NCBI RefSeq assembly: GCF_000993825.1
Contig: NZ_CP011114.1
Span: 2,232,001 to 2,296,000 of the forward strand
Length of the DNA stretch: 64,000 nt
Direction of reading: 5' to 3'
Source: Paenibacillus durus ATCC 35681
GTDB lineage: Bacteria > Bacillota > Bacilli > Paenibacillales > Paenibacillaceae
In this document: positions 16,853-25,051 of the stretch, piece by piece
Layout: each line of letters opens with the position of its first letter
Numbering within the stretch: position 1 is the stretch's first letter
The notes under the pieces: model-generated
Databases searched by the model: none
What the model saw: the letters and a program-made list of their open reading frames with translations, nothing else
What the model was told of the DNA's origin: nothing
Made by a program: the position numbers and the translations under genes

Positions 16853-17560
16853 CTATTCATAAATATTTTGATTAGCGAGCGCGCTTAAGCCTTCCTTGTC
16901 TTTAACCACGATAAATCCTTTGCTGCGCTCAATCAGGCCTTCCGTGCATAATTTTTGAATAATCCGGTTCAGATGCCGGTAGCTGGTTCCAATAAAGTTC
17001 GCTACATCAATGAGGCGGAAGCTGTTAAGCTGCCCCGGAATCTCGGAATCGGAATCGTCATAGGAAACGGACAGCAGATAGCTGGCCAGCCGGACCTCCA
17101 CCGGATGCATCATATTAAAGTTCAAAAAGTTGGACTTCACATAAAACTTCCGAGTAATGACTTCCAGTAAAAAGTTCAACAGCGGCGGGTAGTCTGAGCC
17201 ATATTTTTCAAGCATGCGATAAGGAACGCCAACCATATAGACCGGGGACACCGCCTCCACCGTATGGATAATCGGGATATGCTGGAAATACTCAATTTCC
17301 CCAATCACCTCAATCGGCTTTTTGAACGAAATAATCAGGGTTTTGCCCTCCTCGGAAGTGGTATATACTTTAATCTTGCCTTTTACAAGCACGTACAAAA
17401 TCTGTGAAGGCTCTCCCTGGGAGCAGATCAGTTCACCCTGATCAAAGCGGTACAGCGACAAATGCGGCAGCAATGCTTCATTAAATATCGTTTCCAACTG
17501 ATAAGTCTGTAAAAAAGTGTCCAGCTGCTTATGATCCGGTATTTCTTTCATTATCCGCAT
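16853..17560 (-). CDS. Crp/Fnr-family transcriptional regulator
   Basis: A 235-residue regulator. The cyclic-nucleotide-binding-like beta-roll spans about 20-135 (GELICSQGEPSQILYVLVKG; FKKPIEVIGEIEYF). A dimer helix follows and then a winged helix (about 165-225; FRLIDVANFIGTSYRHLNRI as the recognition region). There is no N-terminal cysteine cluster, so it is not an oxygen-sensing FNR. It sits between two YdcZ transporter genes, a YeiL-like arrangement. It probably controls its own operon; a 14-bp palindrome lies upstream of the operon at 18089-18102. Confidence 0.87.
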   Translation of the reverse strand: MRIMKEIPDHKQLDTFLQTYQLETIFNEALLPHLSLYRFDQGELICSQGEPSQILYVLVKGKIKVYTTSEEGKTLIISFKKPIEVIGEIEYFQHIPIIHTVEAVSPVYMVGVPYRMLEKYGSDYPPLLNFLLEVITRKFYVKSNFLNFNMMHPVEVRLASYLLSVSYDDSDSEIPGQLNSFRLIDVANFIGTSYRHLNRIIQKLCTEGLIERSKGFIVVKDKEGLSALANQNIYE

Positions 17561-17598
17561 TCACCTCCAGCCCCTCAAATTGCGGCGTAATCATATTA

Positions 17599-18024
17599 TC
17601 AAAATTTAAGTATGATTACACCGGCGATCATCATTCCGAGGCCGACGAACTGCGGCAGCTTCATCTTTTGCTTCACCACGCCGAACCAACCTTTCGAGTC
17701 TATTAAAAAGGTCAGGCACAACTGGGCAATCAGCAGCGCGGATATCGTAAAGGTAACCCCGACTTGGTGAATGGCCGTCACTTCGCTGAAAATAATGACA
17801 GCCGCAAACGCGCCGCCAATAAGATATAACGGTTTGACTTGCCTAAGCCCCTGCCGTCTTCCGTCCCGGACGAACAGCAAGATCAGCAGGGCCATAATAA
17901 ATCCGGTTAACTGGGTAACTGTGGCAGCTTGCCAAGTTCCAATATCTTGACTGATCCGGGAATTGGCCACTCCCTGCAGCGTAATACAGGCCCCGCCCAA
18001 CAACGCAAATAACAGCCCTCTCAT
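17599..18024 (-). CDS. DMT-family transporter, YdcZ/DUF606 type (second)
   Basis: A 141-residue, five-helix small permease related to the gene at 16326-16838 but shorter at the C-terminus. It is the first gene of the operon YdcZ, Crp/Fnr, YdcZ, NUDIX. The ATG follows GAGGAGAGGTTAAGA. No charged C-terminal tail is present, in contrast to its partner. Confidence 0.83.
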   Translation of the reverse strand: MRGLLFALLGGACITLQGVANSRISQDIGTWQAATVTQLTGFIMALLILLFVRDGRRQGLRQVKPLYLIGGAFAAVIIFSEVTAIHQVGVTFTISALLIAQLCLTFLIDSKGWFGVVKQKMKLPQFVGLGMMIAGVIILKF

Positions 18025-18088
18025 TTCTTAACCTCTCCTCTGATGTTAGCTCTGATCTTAATTAAAAGATATCTCCAAATTTTTGGGA

Positions 18089-18102
18089 AGGACATATGTC
18101 CT
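18089..18102. promoter_or_regulatory. Palindrome AGGACATATGTCCT, candidate operator
   Basis: A perfect 14-bp palindrome about 65 bp upstream of the YdcZ-Crp operon. A dimeric regulator such as the operon's Crp/Fnr protein is the simplest binder; this is inference only. Confidence 0.4.
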
Positions 18103-18108
18103 AAATGC

Positions 18109-18156
18109 AAAAAGAAACGGCTCCGCCGTCCTCACGGGAGGAAAGCATCCGTTTCT
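18109..18156 (-). terminator. Second terminator after the siroheme decarboxylase gene
   Basis: Arms AGAAACGG/CCGTTTCT (18113-18120 and 18149-18156) enclose a structured loop, followed on the minus strand by T5. Confidence 0.6.
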
Positions 18157-18160
18157 CGTA

Positions 18161-18186
18161 AAGAAAAAAAGACCGGATATCCGGTC
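18161..18186 (-). terminator. Terminator after the siroheme decarboxylase gene
   Basis: The perfect palindrome GACCGGATATCCGGTC (18171-18186) runs on the minus strand into a T-rich tract (18161-18170), 35 bases past the stop at 18222. Confidence 0.75.
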
Positions 18187-18221
18187 ATATCACTGCGTCG
18201 AGTTTTTCAAAATGCAGCGTG

Positions 18222-19211
18222 TTAGATCGAAAAGCTTGTTTTCTTCAGCTCTTCCGTACTGAACAGAATGTCGTATTCCTTGATGCCTTCCTGCTGAACA
18301 AAATGTTCCGCAACTTTCCGGACAGACGCCTCATTGAGTCCGTGAATCATGGCGTACAAATTATATGGCCAATCGGGATGCGCCCGGCGTTTGTAGCAGT
18401 GGCTGACTTCCGCATACCCGGCCAGCCTTTTCCCTGCCTCAGGTATATGCTCTTCAGGAAGTACGCTAACGAACAGGCCATTGGCCGAAAACCCGGCCTC
18501 CCTATGCTTCAGAACGGCTCCGATTCGTTTGAGCGCTCCTCTTGCCTGCAGCGTCTGCAAGCGATGAAACACCTCTTCCAAGCTGCATCCTGTCCTATAG
18601 GCAATCTCGGTATACGGTTCGGGTGACAGCGGAAGGTCTCCCTGCAGTTCGCGGATCAGCAGCAAATCCATATTCTCTATTTTGCATAGCTCCTGTTTGA
18701 AGCTTGTACCCCAATTCGGGTTCAGACTGGGTCCAATCGTTGATGCGGCCGCCTTTTCTTCCATATTCAGAAAGACCTTCAGCTTGAATATCTGCTCGGA
18801 GGGAAACTCATAAAGGCGCGGCCCTCCCGCAGCTTCGCGGATCGTTTCAAGAATGGCTCCCCGCTCTTCCTCAGTTCGGGAACTCAGCGTAAACCACATA
18901 TTAAGCCGACTGCGCCGGCGGTAGTTATGGGTAACGCCTTTGAAGCTGTTGACGACGGCAGCCGCCTGATAAAAAAGCTCTTCCCTCACTGTCATCGCAT
19001 ACAGACAGCCTCTGAATCCGAGCGCCGCCGGATTAAATACCCCGCCAATCCGCCGGATGAACCCCTCTTCCTTCAACCTTTTCAGCCTAAGCAGCATTTC
19101 ATCCTGGTGTAATCCCAGTTCTTCCGCAATGGTGCTCCAAGGGTGTCTGACCAGAGGAAGCTCGATCTGCAGCCGATTCAGCAGCTTCCGGTCCAACGCA
19201 TCCAGTTCCAC
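18222..19211 (-). CDS. Fused siroheme decarboxylase (AhbA-AhbB / NirD-NirL type)
   Basis: Lrp/AsnC-like protein expected to remove two acetate carboxyls from siroheme to give 12,18-didecarboxysiroheme. Two homologous halves lie in one 329-residue chain. The first (about 1-165) has an HTH and NYRRRSRLNMWFTL; the second (about 175-329) has CYKRRAHPDWPYNLYAMIHG, the AhbB/NirL-type active-site region. Other organisms use two or four separate subunits. It is the last gene of a three-gene unit with two radical SAM genes (18 bp spacing). Whether the pathway ends in heme b or a d1-type heme is not decidable here. Confidence 0.87.
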   Translation of the reverse strand: MELDALDRKLLNRLQIELPLVRHPWSTIAEELGLHQDEMLLRLKRLKEEGFIRRIGGVFNPAALGFRGCLYAMTVREELFYQAAAVVNSFKGVTHNYRRRSRLNMWFTLSSRTEEERGAILETIREAAGGPRLYEFPSEQIFKLKVFLNMEEKAAASTIGPSLNPNWGTSFKQELCKIENMDLLLIRELQGDLPLSPEPYTEIAYRTGCSLEEVFHRLQTLQARGALKRIGAVLKHREAGFSANGLFVSVLPEEHIPEAGKRLAGYAEVSHCYKRRAHPDWPYNLYAMIHGLNEASVRKVAEHFVQQEGIKEYDILFSTEELKKTSFSI

Positions 19212-19229
19212 TGTTTCCCCCTCCCCGGC

Positions 19230-20231
19230 CTACAGCGCCGCTGATCTTTTGTAACACCACGGCTCTTCAGCCATGAAATTGCCGCCACTGTAATAGTACG
19301 ATCTCGCCCGGCAGCCGCCGCAAATACCGACGTCCGGACAGGAGCCGCATTCGCCTTCATATTTCTCGAAGTTCCTTAAATCCCGGAATACCGGATTATC
19401 TCTCCAGATTTCATCAAAAGGCTGCTCGCGAACATTCCCCACCTTAACCGGCAGGTACGGGCAAATATGCACCTCGCCATTCGGCAGTACGGAGCAATAG
19501 GCGACCCCGGCGAGACAGCCCCGCGTGTACCGCATTTCAAGCCCCATGCTCCTCGCAAGCGGCATGAACTGGGGAGCGCAGGTCGGTTTGATTTCGAGGG
19601 AGGTTGATTTCTGTTTGGACAGAACGCTGCGGAGAACCGAGTAATAGCGTTCCTGCTTTAGCCCCTCCTCTTCGATGTTGACGGCTCGTCCGGTTGGGAC
19701 GAGAAAGAACGGGTGCAGAGAGGCAACCTTCAGCTCCTCCGCAAGCTGAGCCACCTGCTCGAAATCATCCATATTGTTCTCGGTCAGGGTCATGTTAATC
19801 TGGACTCTCAGCCCGGCTTCACGGGCATAACGGATGCCCTCCAATGCCTGCTGCCAGCCTTCCGGCGCGTTCCTGAACCGGTTATGATACTCCGGCGTGG
19901 CGCTGTCTATGCTGATCGCGATGCCTCCTAGCCCCGCTTTCTTAAGCTCCGCTGCTTTGGCGGCAGTCAGAAGCGTACCGTTGCTGCCGAGTGCGGGACG
20001 AAGGCCGATGGATGAGGCATATGCGATCAACTCGCAGAGATCTTCACGGATCAAGGGTTCGCCGCCGCTGAAGATGAGAAGCCTGAATCCGGCCTGTTTG
20101 ATCTGATCAATGAGCCGGGTGCCTTCCTCCGTGGTTAGCTGGTCTTCTACGGGCGATGCCGGCCCGGAGTCGCGATAGCAGTGTTCACAGTATAAGTTGC
20201 ATTTCTTGGTCACATTCCAGGAAACGAGCAT
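19230..20231 (-). CDS. Radical SAM protein, NirJ2/AhbC-D-like
   Basis: A 333-residue radical SAM enzyme. The [4Fe-4S] motif is CNLYCEHC (C11, C15, C18), followed by the SAM-binding FSGGEPLIR. A C-terminal SPASM-like cysteine cluster (CGSCPDVGICGGCRARS and upstream CSVLPNGEVHIC) should hold a second cluster. The pattern fits the heme d1/alternative heme family that modifies the side chains of decarboxysiroheme. It is 25 bp downstream of a second, related gene, so both are probably co-expressed. Confidence 0.87.
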   Translation of the reverse strand: MLVSWNVTKKCNLYCEHCYRDSGPASPVEDQLTTEEGTRLIDQIKQAGFRLLIFSGGEPLIREDLCELIAYASSIGLRPALGSNGTLLTAAKAAELKKAGLGGIAISIDSATPEYHNRFRNAPEGWQQALEGIRYAREAGLRVQINMTLTENNMDDFEQVAQLAEELKVASLHPFFLVPTGRAVNIEEEGLKQERYYSVLRSVLSKQKSTSLEIKPTCAPQFMPLARSMGLEMRYTRGCLAGVAYCSVLPNGEVHICPYLPVKVGNVREQPFDEIWRDNPVFRDLRNFEKYEGECGSCPDVGICGGCRARSYYYSGGNFMAEEPWCYKRSAAL

Positions 20232-20256
20232 GCGTATTCAGCCTTCCTTTCCCTTG

Positions 20257-21429
20257 TTATACGATTCCAATTTCACGGTCGCTTAAATAACAGGATGGGT
20301 CCTCCGCCCAGAAATCACCGCTTACCGAAGCCCGGGCCCGGAAATTCCCGTTACAGACGTCCAGCCATTTACATTCACTGCAGCGTCCTTTCAGCAGCGG
20401 TTTGCGGTCGCGCAGGCCCGCCATTAGCGGATGAGCGGCATCGCGCCAGATCTCGCTGAATTTCTGCTTGCGGATATTGCCGATCTGGACATCTCTGGTG
20501 AACTGATCGGGATAGACGTTGCCGTGCCAATCCACACAGCCGATGGCTATTCCGGAACGGTTGCCGCCGTTTCTTCGAAGCAGTTCAAGCAGTTCACCTG
20601 CACGCACTGGGTCGTGTTCCATAATCCACTGATATAAATAAACTCCATCCGCATGGTTATCAACGGTAAGCAGCTCAACCTGTTTGCCTTTACCATGCAG
20701 GTCTATCGTCTTTGCCATAATCCGGTCCAGCGCATGCCGGGACTGCTCATGGGTAACATCCTCCTGCTGCAGGGCGCTCCCGCGGCCGGAATAGACGAGA
20801 TGGTAGAAGCAGGCCCGCGGAATATTTTCCCGCTCGATCAAATCAAGGACTCCGTCCAGGTCTTCATATGTATGTCTGCTGATTGTGAACCGGACCCCAA
20901 CCTTCTGGCCAATGGACAGGCAGTTGCGGATGCCCTGAAGCGCCTGCTCAAAAGAACTCTTTCGTCCGCGAAACTCATCATGGCGCTCCTCCAGCCCATC
21001 CAGGCTTACACCGACATATTTAATCCCTGCTTCTTTTAACATTTTCGCCTTATCGGTAGTGATTAGCGTTCCGTTAGTCGATATTACCGGACGCAGCCCT
21101 TTGCTTGACGCATAAGAAATCAGCTCAAATATATCTTTGCGAATCAGAGGCTCTCCACCGGAAAAAAGCAAGACCGGCACCTGGAATGCGGCCAGGTCAT
21201 CAATAAATGCCTTCGCTTCCTCCGTAGACATTTCATCCGGATCATGAGCAGGACAGGCATTTGCATAACAATGTTTGCAGGTTAAGTTGCATGCCCGTGT
21301 CGAGTTCCATACGACGACTGGCCCTCTGCCTGCGGAAACGCCATGCGGTTTGTGTCCCGGCTTAATGGTATAACGAAGGTCATCGCCTTCTCCCTTCATA
21401 CCGGTAAGCAGTTTCGTTACATTAATCAT
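20257..21429 (-). CDS. Radical SAM protein, NirJ1/AhbC-D-like
   Basis: A 390-residue radical SAM enzyme with cluster motif CNLTCKHC (C47, C51, C54), FSGGEPLIR, and a C-terminal cysteine set (GRCSECKWLDVCNGNFRARA). It is distinguished from its downstream paralogue by a longer N-terminus and a longer middle region. It heads the operon. The NirJ1-NirJ2-NirDL arrangement has been noted in other Bacillota and Heliobacteria. No cytochrome cd1 gene is in the window. Confidence 0.87.
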   Translation of the reverse strand: MINVTKLLTGMKGEGDDLRYTIKPGHKPHGVSAGRGPVVVWNSTRACNLTCKHCYANACPAHDPDEMSTEEAKAFIDDLAAFQVPVLLFSGGEPLIRKDIFELISYASSKGLRPVISTNGTLITTDKAKMLKEAGIKYVGVSLDGLEERHDEFRGRKSSFEQALQGIRNCLSIGQKVGVRFTISRHTYEDLDGVLDLIERENIPRACFYHLVYSGRGSALQQEDVTHEQSRHALDRIMAKTIDLHGKGKQVELLTVDNHADGVYLYQWIMEHDPVRAGELLELLRRNGGNRSGIAIGCVDWHGNVYPDQFTRDVQIGNIRKQKFSEIWRDAAHPLMAGLRDRKPLLKGRCSECKWLDVCNGNFRARASVSGDFWAEDPSCYLSDREIGIV

Positions 21430-21594
21430 GTCCGCTCCCTCATTTCCCTAAATTTAGATACAATCTTTTTTATCGTACTATAGCTTGGGAGAATAAGGAT
21501 ATGCGCTTTTATCTTGCTATTGTGCCGTATTCATGCTAAAGGAAGAGGCATCGGTCACAACCAATGACTGCAAATGGAGAGGATGGATGATTGC

Positions 21595-21650
21595 ATGCAA
21601 TATGCAAAGCTCGGAAGGACGGGACTTGAGGTATCCCGGTTCGGAAGCAG
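21595..21650 (+). pseudogene. 5-prime relic of an aldo/keto reductase gene
   Basis: From the ATG at 21595 the frame reads MQYAKLGRTGLEVSRFG, the hallmark start of aldo/keto reductases. It then degenerates within a few codons. A + strand terminator follows at 21669-21705, as though the middle of the gene had been deleted between its beginning and its terminator. Confidence 0.7.
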
Positions 21651-21668
21651 GACCTGCATAAATAGAAT

Positions 21669-21705
21669 CGGATGCCAAGCCCGTGTGGGCCGCATCCGTT
21701 TTTTT
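21669..21705 (+). terminator. Terminator on the + strand after the aldo/keto reductase relic
   Basis: Arms CGGATGC/GCATCCG with inner GCCC/GGGC, then seven T residues. There is no intact + strand gene for it to serve, which supports the deletion explanation. Confidence 0.8.
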
Positions 21706-21716
21706 GTAGAATCCCT

Positions 21717-23525
21717 CTATTGGAATAGCAAATCCTGCGAGTAATTCTCTCCCTCCAGCATGTCGTACTCCACTAAACGGTAATCATCCAGCAGCGCCTG
21801 CTGCTCCGCGTTTAATCCGGGAACAATGCCAGACGGCCCGATCAGCACATTTTTGCTCAAGCCTGGAAGCTCCGATTTCACCTTGTCCAACAGCTTGTAA
21901 TAGCCCGGCAGCTTCTGCCCCGAAAGCTCAAAGACCGTCGGCCCGATAAAAGCGGGGCTGAGCGTGCCCACCGGCTGCTTGCCGATATCGAAATTGGCCA
22001 TATAGAGCAGCTTCGTCTCATGCTTCAGTCTAGGATTCGTATCCCAGCCCGCCTGCGTGTAGATGTCCCCTGACAGCGCCGGAAGATGGTCGCCCCAGAA
22101 TACGACAATCGTAGGCCGCTTCATCGACTTCAGCTCCTCGGCAAGATAGGCGAGCGCCTCATCGGTCAGTTTCGTATCCTGGACATACGTCTCGAGCTCG
22201 TCCTTCCGGTCGGGCTTAGCGCCGCTAACCGTTACCGTATTCGGCCCGTTATGGCCTTTGACGAACGGAAAATGATTCTGCATCGTAACCAAATGCAGGA
22301 ACGTCGGCTGATCGGAGCTGTCCAGTTCGCGCACCGCCTCCTTGACGGCGGCCATATCGGAGATATACCCGTCCGGCGTGATGCGCTGCGCATTTGTCAT
22401 ATCATTCTGGCTTGTAAACTTGTCAAAACCAAGAACTGGGTACACTTTGTTCCGGTTATAGAATGTCTCATCGAACGGATGAAGCGCGAGCGCCCGGTAT
22501 CCCCTGTCTTTAAGGATGCTGACGATCGAGGGCAGCGAGGACATTTTCACGATCCGCTGCTGGTAAGGAATGGAGCCGTCCTTAAGAAAATACATCGACA
22601 AGCCCGTTAGGGCTTCAAATTCGATATTGGCCGTATTGCCGCCAAATTCGGGGGACAGCATATAGCCGGACGGCGTATCTTTTTCCTCCTGATGGATGAA
22701 TTTCAAAGGGTCTTCACTGAAAGTAAATGTAGAAAGACGTGTCGGGTCAAAAAAAGCTTCGTCCATCATGTACAAGATATTGGGAAGCTCGTCCGGCGCA
22801 GCGGCAGTCCCGTTGCCTGGAAGCGCGTTGTATTTTTCAGCGATCTTGGTTATGGCTTCCTTGCTGTAATTGTCCGGCTTCTCCATCAGATTCTGCTTCA
22901 GATTACCTGTAAAAGCGAATAAAAATCCATTCTGCGTATAATTCACTTTCTGGTCCCAGTAAATATTCTGATAGTGGATGGAGGTTGCAAGCGTCGACTG
23001 GCCGCCGACCACCAGAATAAACCCGGCAATCATGGTTGCGGAAATAATCGTAAAACCCGCCCGTAGCGGCAGTCCGATTCTGATCTTGGGAAGCTTGCGC
23101 AGCAGATAGATCAGCCCGGCAATGAGCACCACAGCCAGCACAAGCGCGAGCGGCGAAATCATGCCTTTGGTAATCTTGCTCATCTCTCCCGCATTTTTGA
23201 CCAGCATAAGGTCCCACGGAAACAGCGGTTCCCCCGTCGTTGTCAGCTTTTTATAATCGGCGATGCCAAGAATGACACACGCAACGAAGGCTATTAAGGG
23301 ACCTATATACAAATTCGGAATAACTGCCGCAAAAGCGAGCAGAACGAAGAAAAAGAACAAGCTGCCGGCCGCATACAGCCAGTAATACCGCGATATCCAC
23401 GCGAAAACGCTTCCGATATCCATGCCAAACGTAGCGGCCTGCATGATGAAGTTCAATACCAATCCGCCGATCAAAAAAGACAGCAGCATGATTCCCAGCC
23501 GTTTGCCGGGTATGTAATGACGCAC
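21717..23525 (-). CDS. LTA synthase-family sulfatase-fold membrane enzyme
   Basis: Phosphoglycerol transferase-type enzyme of the LtaS family. The 602-residue protein has about five membrane helices in the first 190 residues, then an extracellular alkaline-phosphatase-fold domain. That domain has NILYMMDEAFFD (metal site), GGNTANIEFEALTG (nucleophile Thr) and FWGDHLPALSG (metal site). It probably polymerises or transfers glycerol phosphate on cell-wall glycolipid; close homologues act as primases or stress enzymes, so the exact role is open. Alone in its transcription unit. Confidence 0.87.
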   Translation of the reverse strand: MRHYIPGKRLGIMLLSFLIGGLVLNFIMQAATFGMDIGSVFAWISRYYWLYAAGSLFFFFVLLAFAAVIPNLYIGPLIAFVACVILGIADYKKLTTTGEPLFPWDLMLVKNAGEMSKITKGMISPLALVLAVVLIAGLIYLLRKLPKIRIGLPLRAGFTIISATMIAGFILVVGGQSTLATSIHYQNIYWDQKVNYTQNGFLFAFTGNLKQNLMEKPDNYSKEAITKIAEKYNALPGNGTAAAPDELPNILYMMDEAFFDPTRLSTFTFSEDPLKFIHQEEKDTPSGYMLSPEFGGNTANIEFEALTGLSMYFLKDGSIPYQQRIVKMSSLPSIVSILKDRGYRALALHPFDETFYNRNKVYPVLGFDKFTSQNDMTNAQRITPDGYISDMAAVKEAVRELDSSDQPTFLHLVTMQNHFPFVKGHNGPNTVTVSGAKPDRKDELETYVQDTKLTDEALAYLAEELKSMKRPTIVVFWGDHLPALSGDIYTQAGWDTNPRLKHETKLLYMANFDIGKQPVGTLSPAFIGPTVFELSGQKLPGYYKLLDKVKSELPGLSKNVLIGPSGIVPGLNAEQQALLDDYRLVEYDMLEGENYSQDLLFQ

Positions 23526-23596
23526 CCTTACCCTCTCCTCGGTTCATATAAGCAAACATTATACGCCTATTTCCTTAAAAAAAGCTTAAAGTTAAC

Positions 23597-23632
23597 AAAA
23601 AAACCACACTCGGATAATATCACCCGAATATG
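23597..23632 (-). terminator. Terminator of the hut operon
   Basis: Ten-base arms (23604-23613 and 23623-23632) pair with wobbles only and are followed on the minus strand by seven T residues. Confidence 0.8.
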
Positions 23633-23677
23633 GCTGTGAAATAAACTATTATGTGCCTAATTTTTATACCCACTTGC

Positions 23678-23766
23678 TTAAAAGATCAAATCCAGCAGCA
23701 CGTTAGCCGCCTGTTCAATGTCGGCGATGCGGCTATCCTCTTCCGGGCAGTGGCTGTTGCCGATCA
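23678..23766 (-). pseudogene. 3-prime relic of an M20-type peptidase gene
   Basis: In a frame different from hutI, the end of hutI and the following bases read IGNSHCPEEDSRIADIEQAA and on to NVLLDLIF and a stop at 23678. This resembles the C-terminus of M20-family dipeptidases/deacylases. The relic overlaps the last hutI codons, indicating a deletion that fused the two genes out of frame. Confidence 0.55.
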
Positions 23767-25037
23767 ACGAGGACGCCTCCTTTTACAACCACCTGCCCTT
23801 TCTTAATGACGGTATGAACCAGGTTCATCCCATAATAGTATTGAAGCTGGCGGTAATTGTCGGCATCGAACAGGACTAGATCTCCCTGCTTGCCTATTTC
23901 AATACTCCCTATTACTTTCTCTCTGCCAACCGCATAAGCCGCGTTAATCGTGCTGGCCGTCAATACTTCCGCTGGGGTCATCTTCATGGTGAGACAGGCG
24001 GTATTCATAATAAAGGGCATTGAGGTAGTTGGCGATGAACCCGGATTGCAGTCGGTGGATAAAGCAACGGCCACTCCCGCTTCAATCATTTTCCGGGCAG
24101 CGGGGGCCTGCTCCATCAGGAACATGGCCGTGCCGGGAAGCAGCACCGCAATCGTGCCGCTCTTCGCCAGCGCTTGAATCCCTTCCTCCGAAGCCTTTAG
24201 CAAATGCTCGGCTGAAACGGCGCCCAATTCCGCAGCCAGCTCCGCGCCTCCGAAGTTCTCCGCGATTTCATCGGCATGTATTTTCAATTTGAAGCCGTGT
24301 CTCCCTGCCGCCTCCAGAATCCTGCGGGATTGGACGGTGCTGAACACGCCTTGTTCACAGAACACATCGCAAAATTCGGCCAATTCCTGCTCGGCGACAG
24401 CCTGAAGCATTTCGTTAATAACGAGATCGACATAATCTTCAGGGTTATTGTTGAACTCTTCGGGAACCGCATGAGCTCCCATAAAAGTCGAAACTACATC
24501 AATAGAGTGACTGGCGTTAAGCGCCCGCGCGGCGCGCAGCTGTTTCAGTTCATCTGTTAGGGTTAACCCGTAGCCGCTCTTGGCTTCAATCGTGGTCACG
24601 CCGTGGAGAAGGAAATGATCCAGCCGGACGCTGGATTGCCGTACCAGCTCTTCTTCCGACGCCTCCCTTGTGCTCCGCGCCGTATGCAGAATGCCTCCGC
24701 CCCACTTCAGAATGTCGATATATTTTACACCTTGGAGCCGCAGCTCCAGCTCATTCTCCCGGCTCCCGGCAAATACAATATGAGTATGAGGATCGATAAG
24801 TCCCGGTGTAACCACCATACCGCGAGCGTCGATGATTTCAACTTCATCTTGGCATGTACTTAAATAGTGCTCTGCCAGCGTGTCAGAACCGGAAAAGACG
24901 ATAATACCATCCTCAATAACAACGCTGCCATTCGCGGTGATTCCCAGCATCGACATGCCTCTGCCCGTTCTTGGCCCGAGCCCTCCATCCATGCAAATCA
25001 GTTGGGAAGCAGATTTCACATAAGTTAATCTCCCCAT
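23733..25037 (-). CDS. hutI: Imidazolonepropionase
   Basis: Third step of histidine degradation: imidazolonepropionate to formiminoglutamate. The 434-residue amidohydrolase has DPHTHIVFAG, KIHADEI and STDCNPGS metal/catalytic motifs in order. The gene lies 14 bp after hutU. Its last residues (about DRQQPLPGRG) are not family-like and are read out of frame from a peptidase relic, so the natural end was probably replaced by a deletion. The core enzyme should be unaffected. Confidence 0.95.
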   Translation of the reverse strand: MGRLTYVKSASQLICMDGGLGPRTGRGMSMLGITANGSVVIEDGIIVFSGSDTLAEHYLSTCQDEVEIIDARGMVVTPGLIDPHTHIVFAGSRENELELRLQGVKYIDILKWGGGILHTARSTREASEEELVRQSSVRLDHFLLHGVTTIEAKSGYGLTLTDELKQLRAARALNASHSIDVVSTFMGAHAVPEEFNNNPEDYVDLVINEMLQAVAEQELAEFCDVFCEQGVFSTVQSRRILEAAGRHGFKLKIHADEIAENFGGAELAAELGAVSAEHLLKASEEGIQALAKSGTIAVLLPGTAMFLMEQAPAARKMIEAGVAVALSTDCNPGSSPTTSMPFIMNTACLTMKMTPAEVLTASTINAAYAVGREKVIGSIEIGKQGDLVLFDADNYRQLQYYYGMNLVHTVIKKGQVVVKGGVLVDRQQPLPGRG

Positions 25038-25051
25038 ACTCCAGCCCCCCT

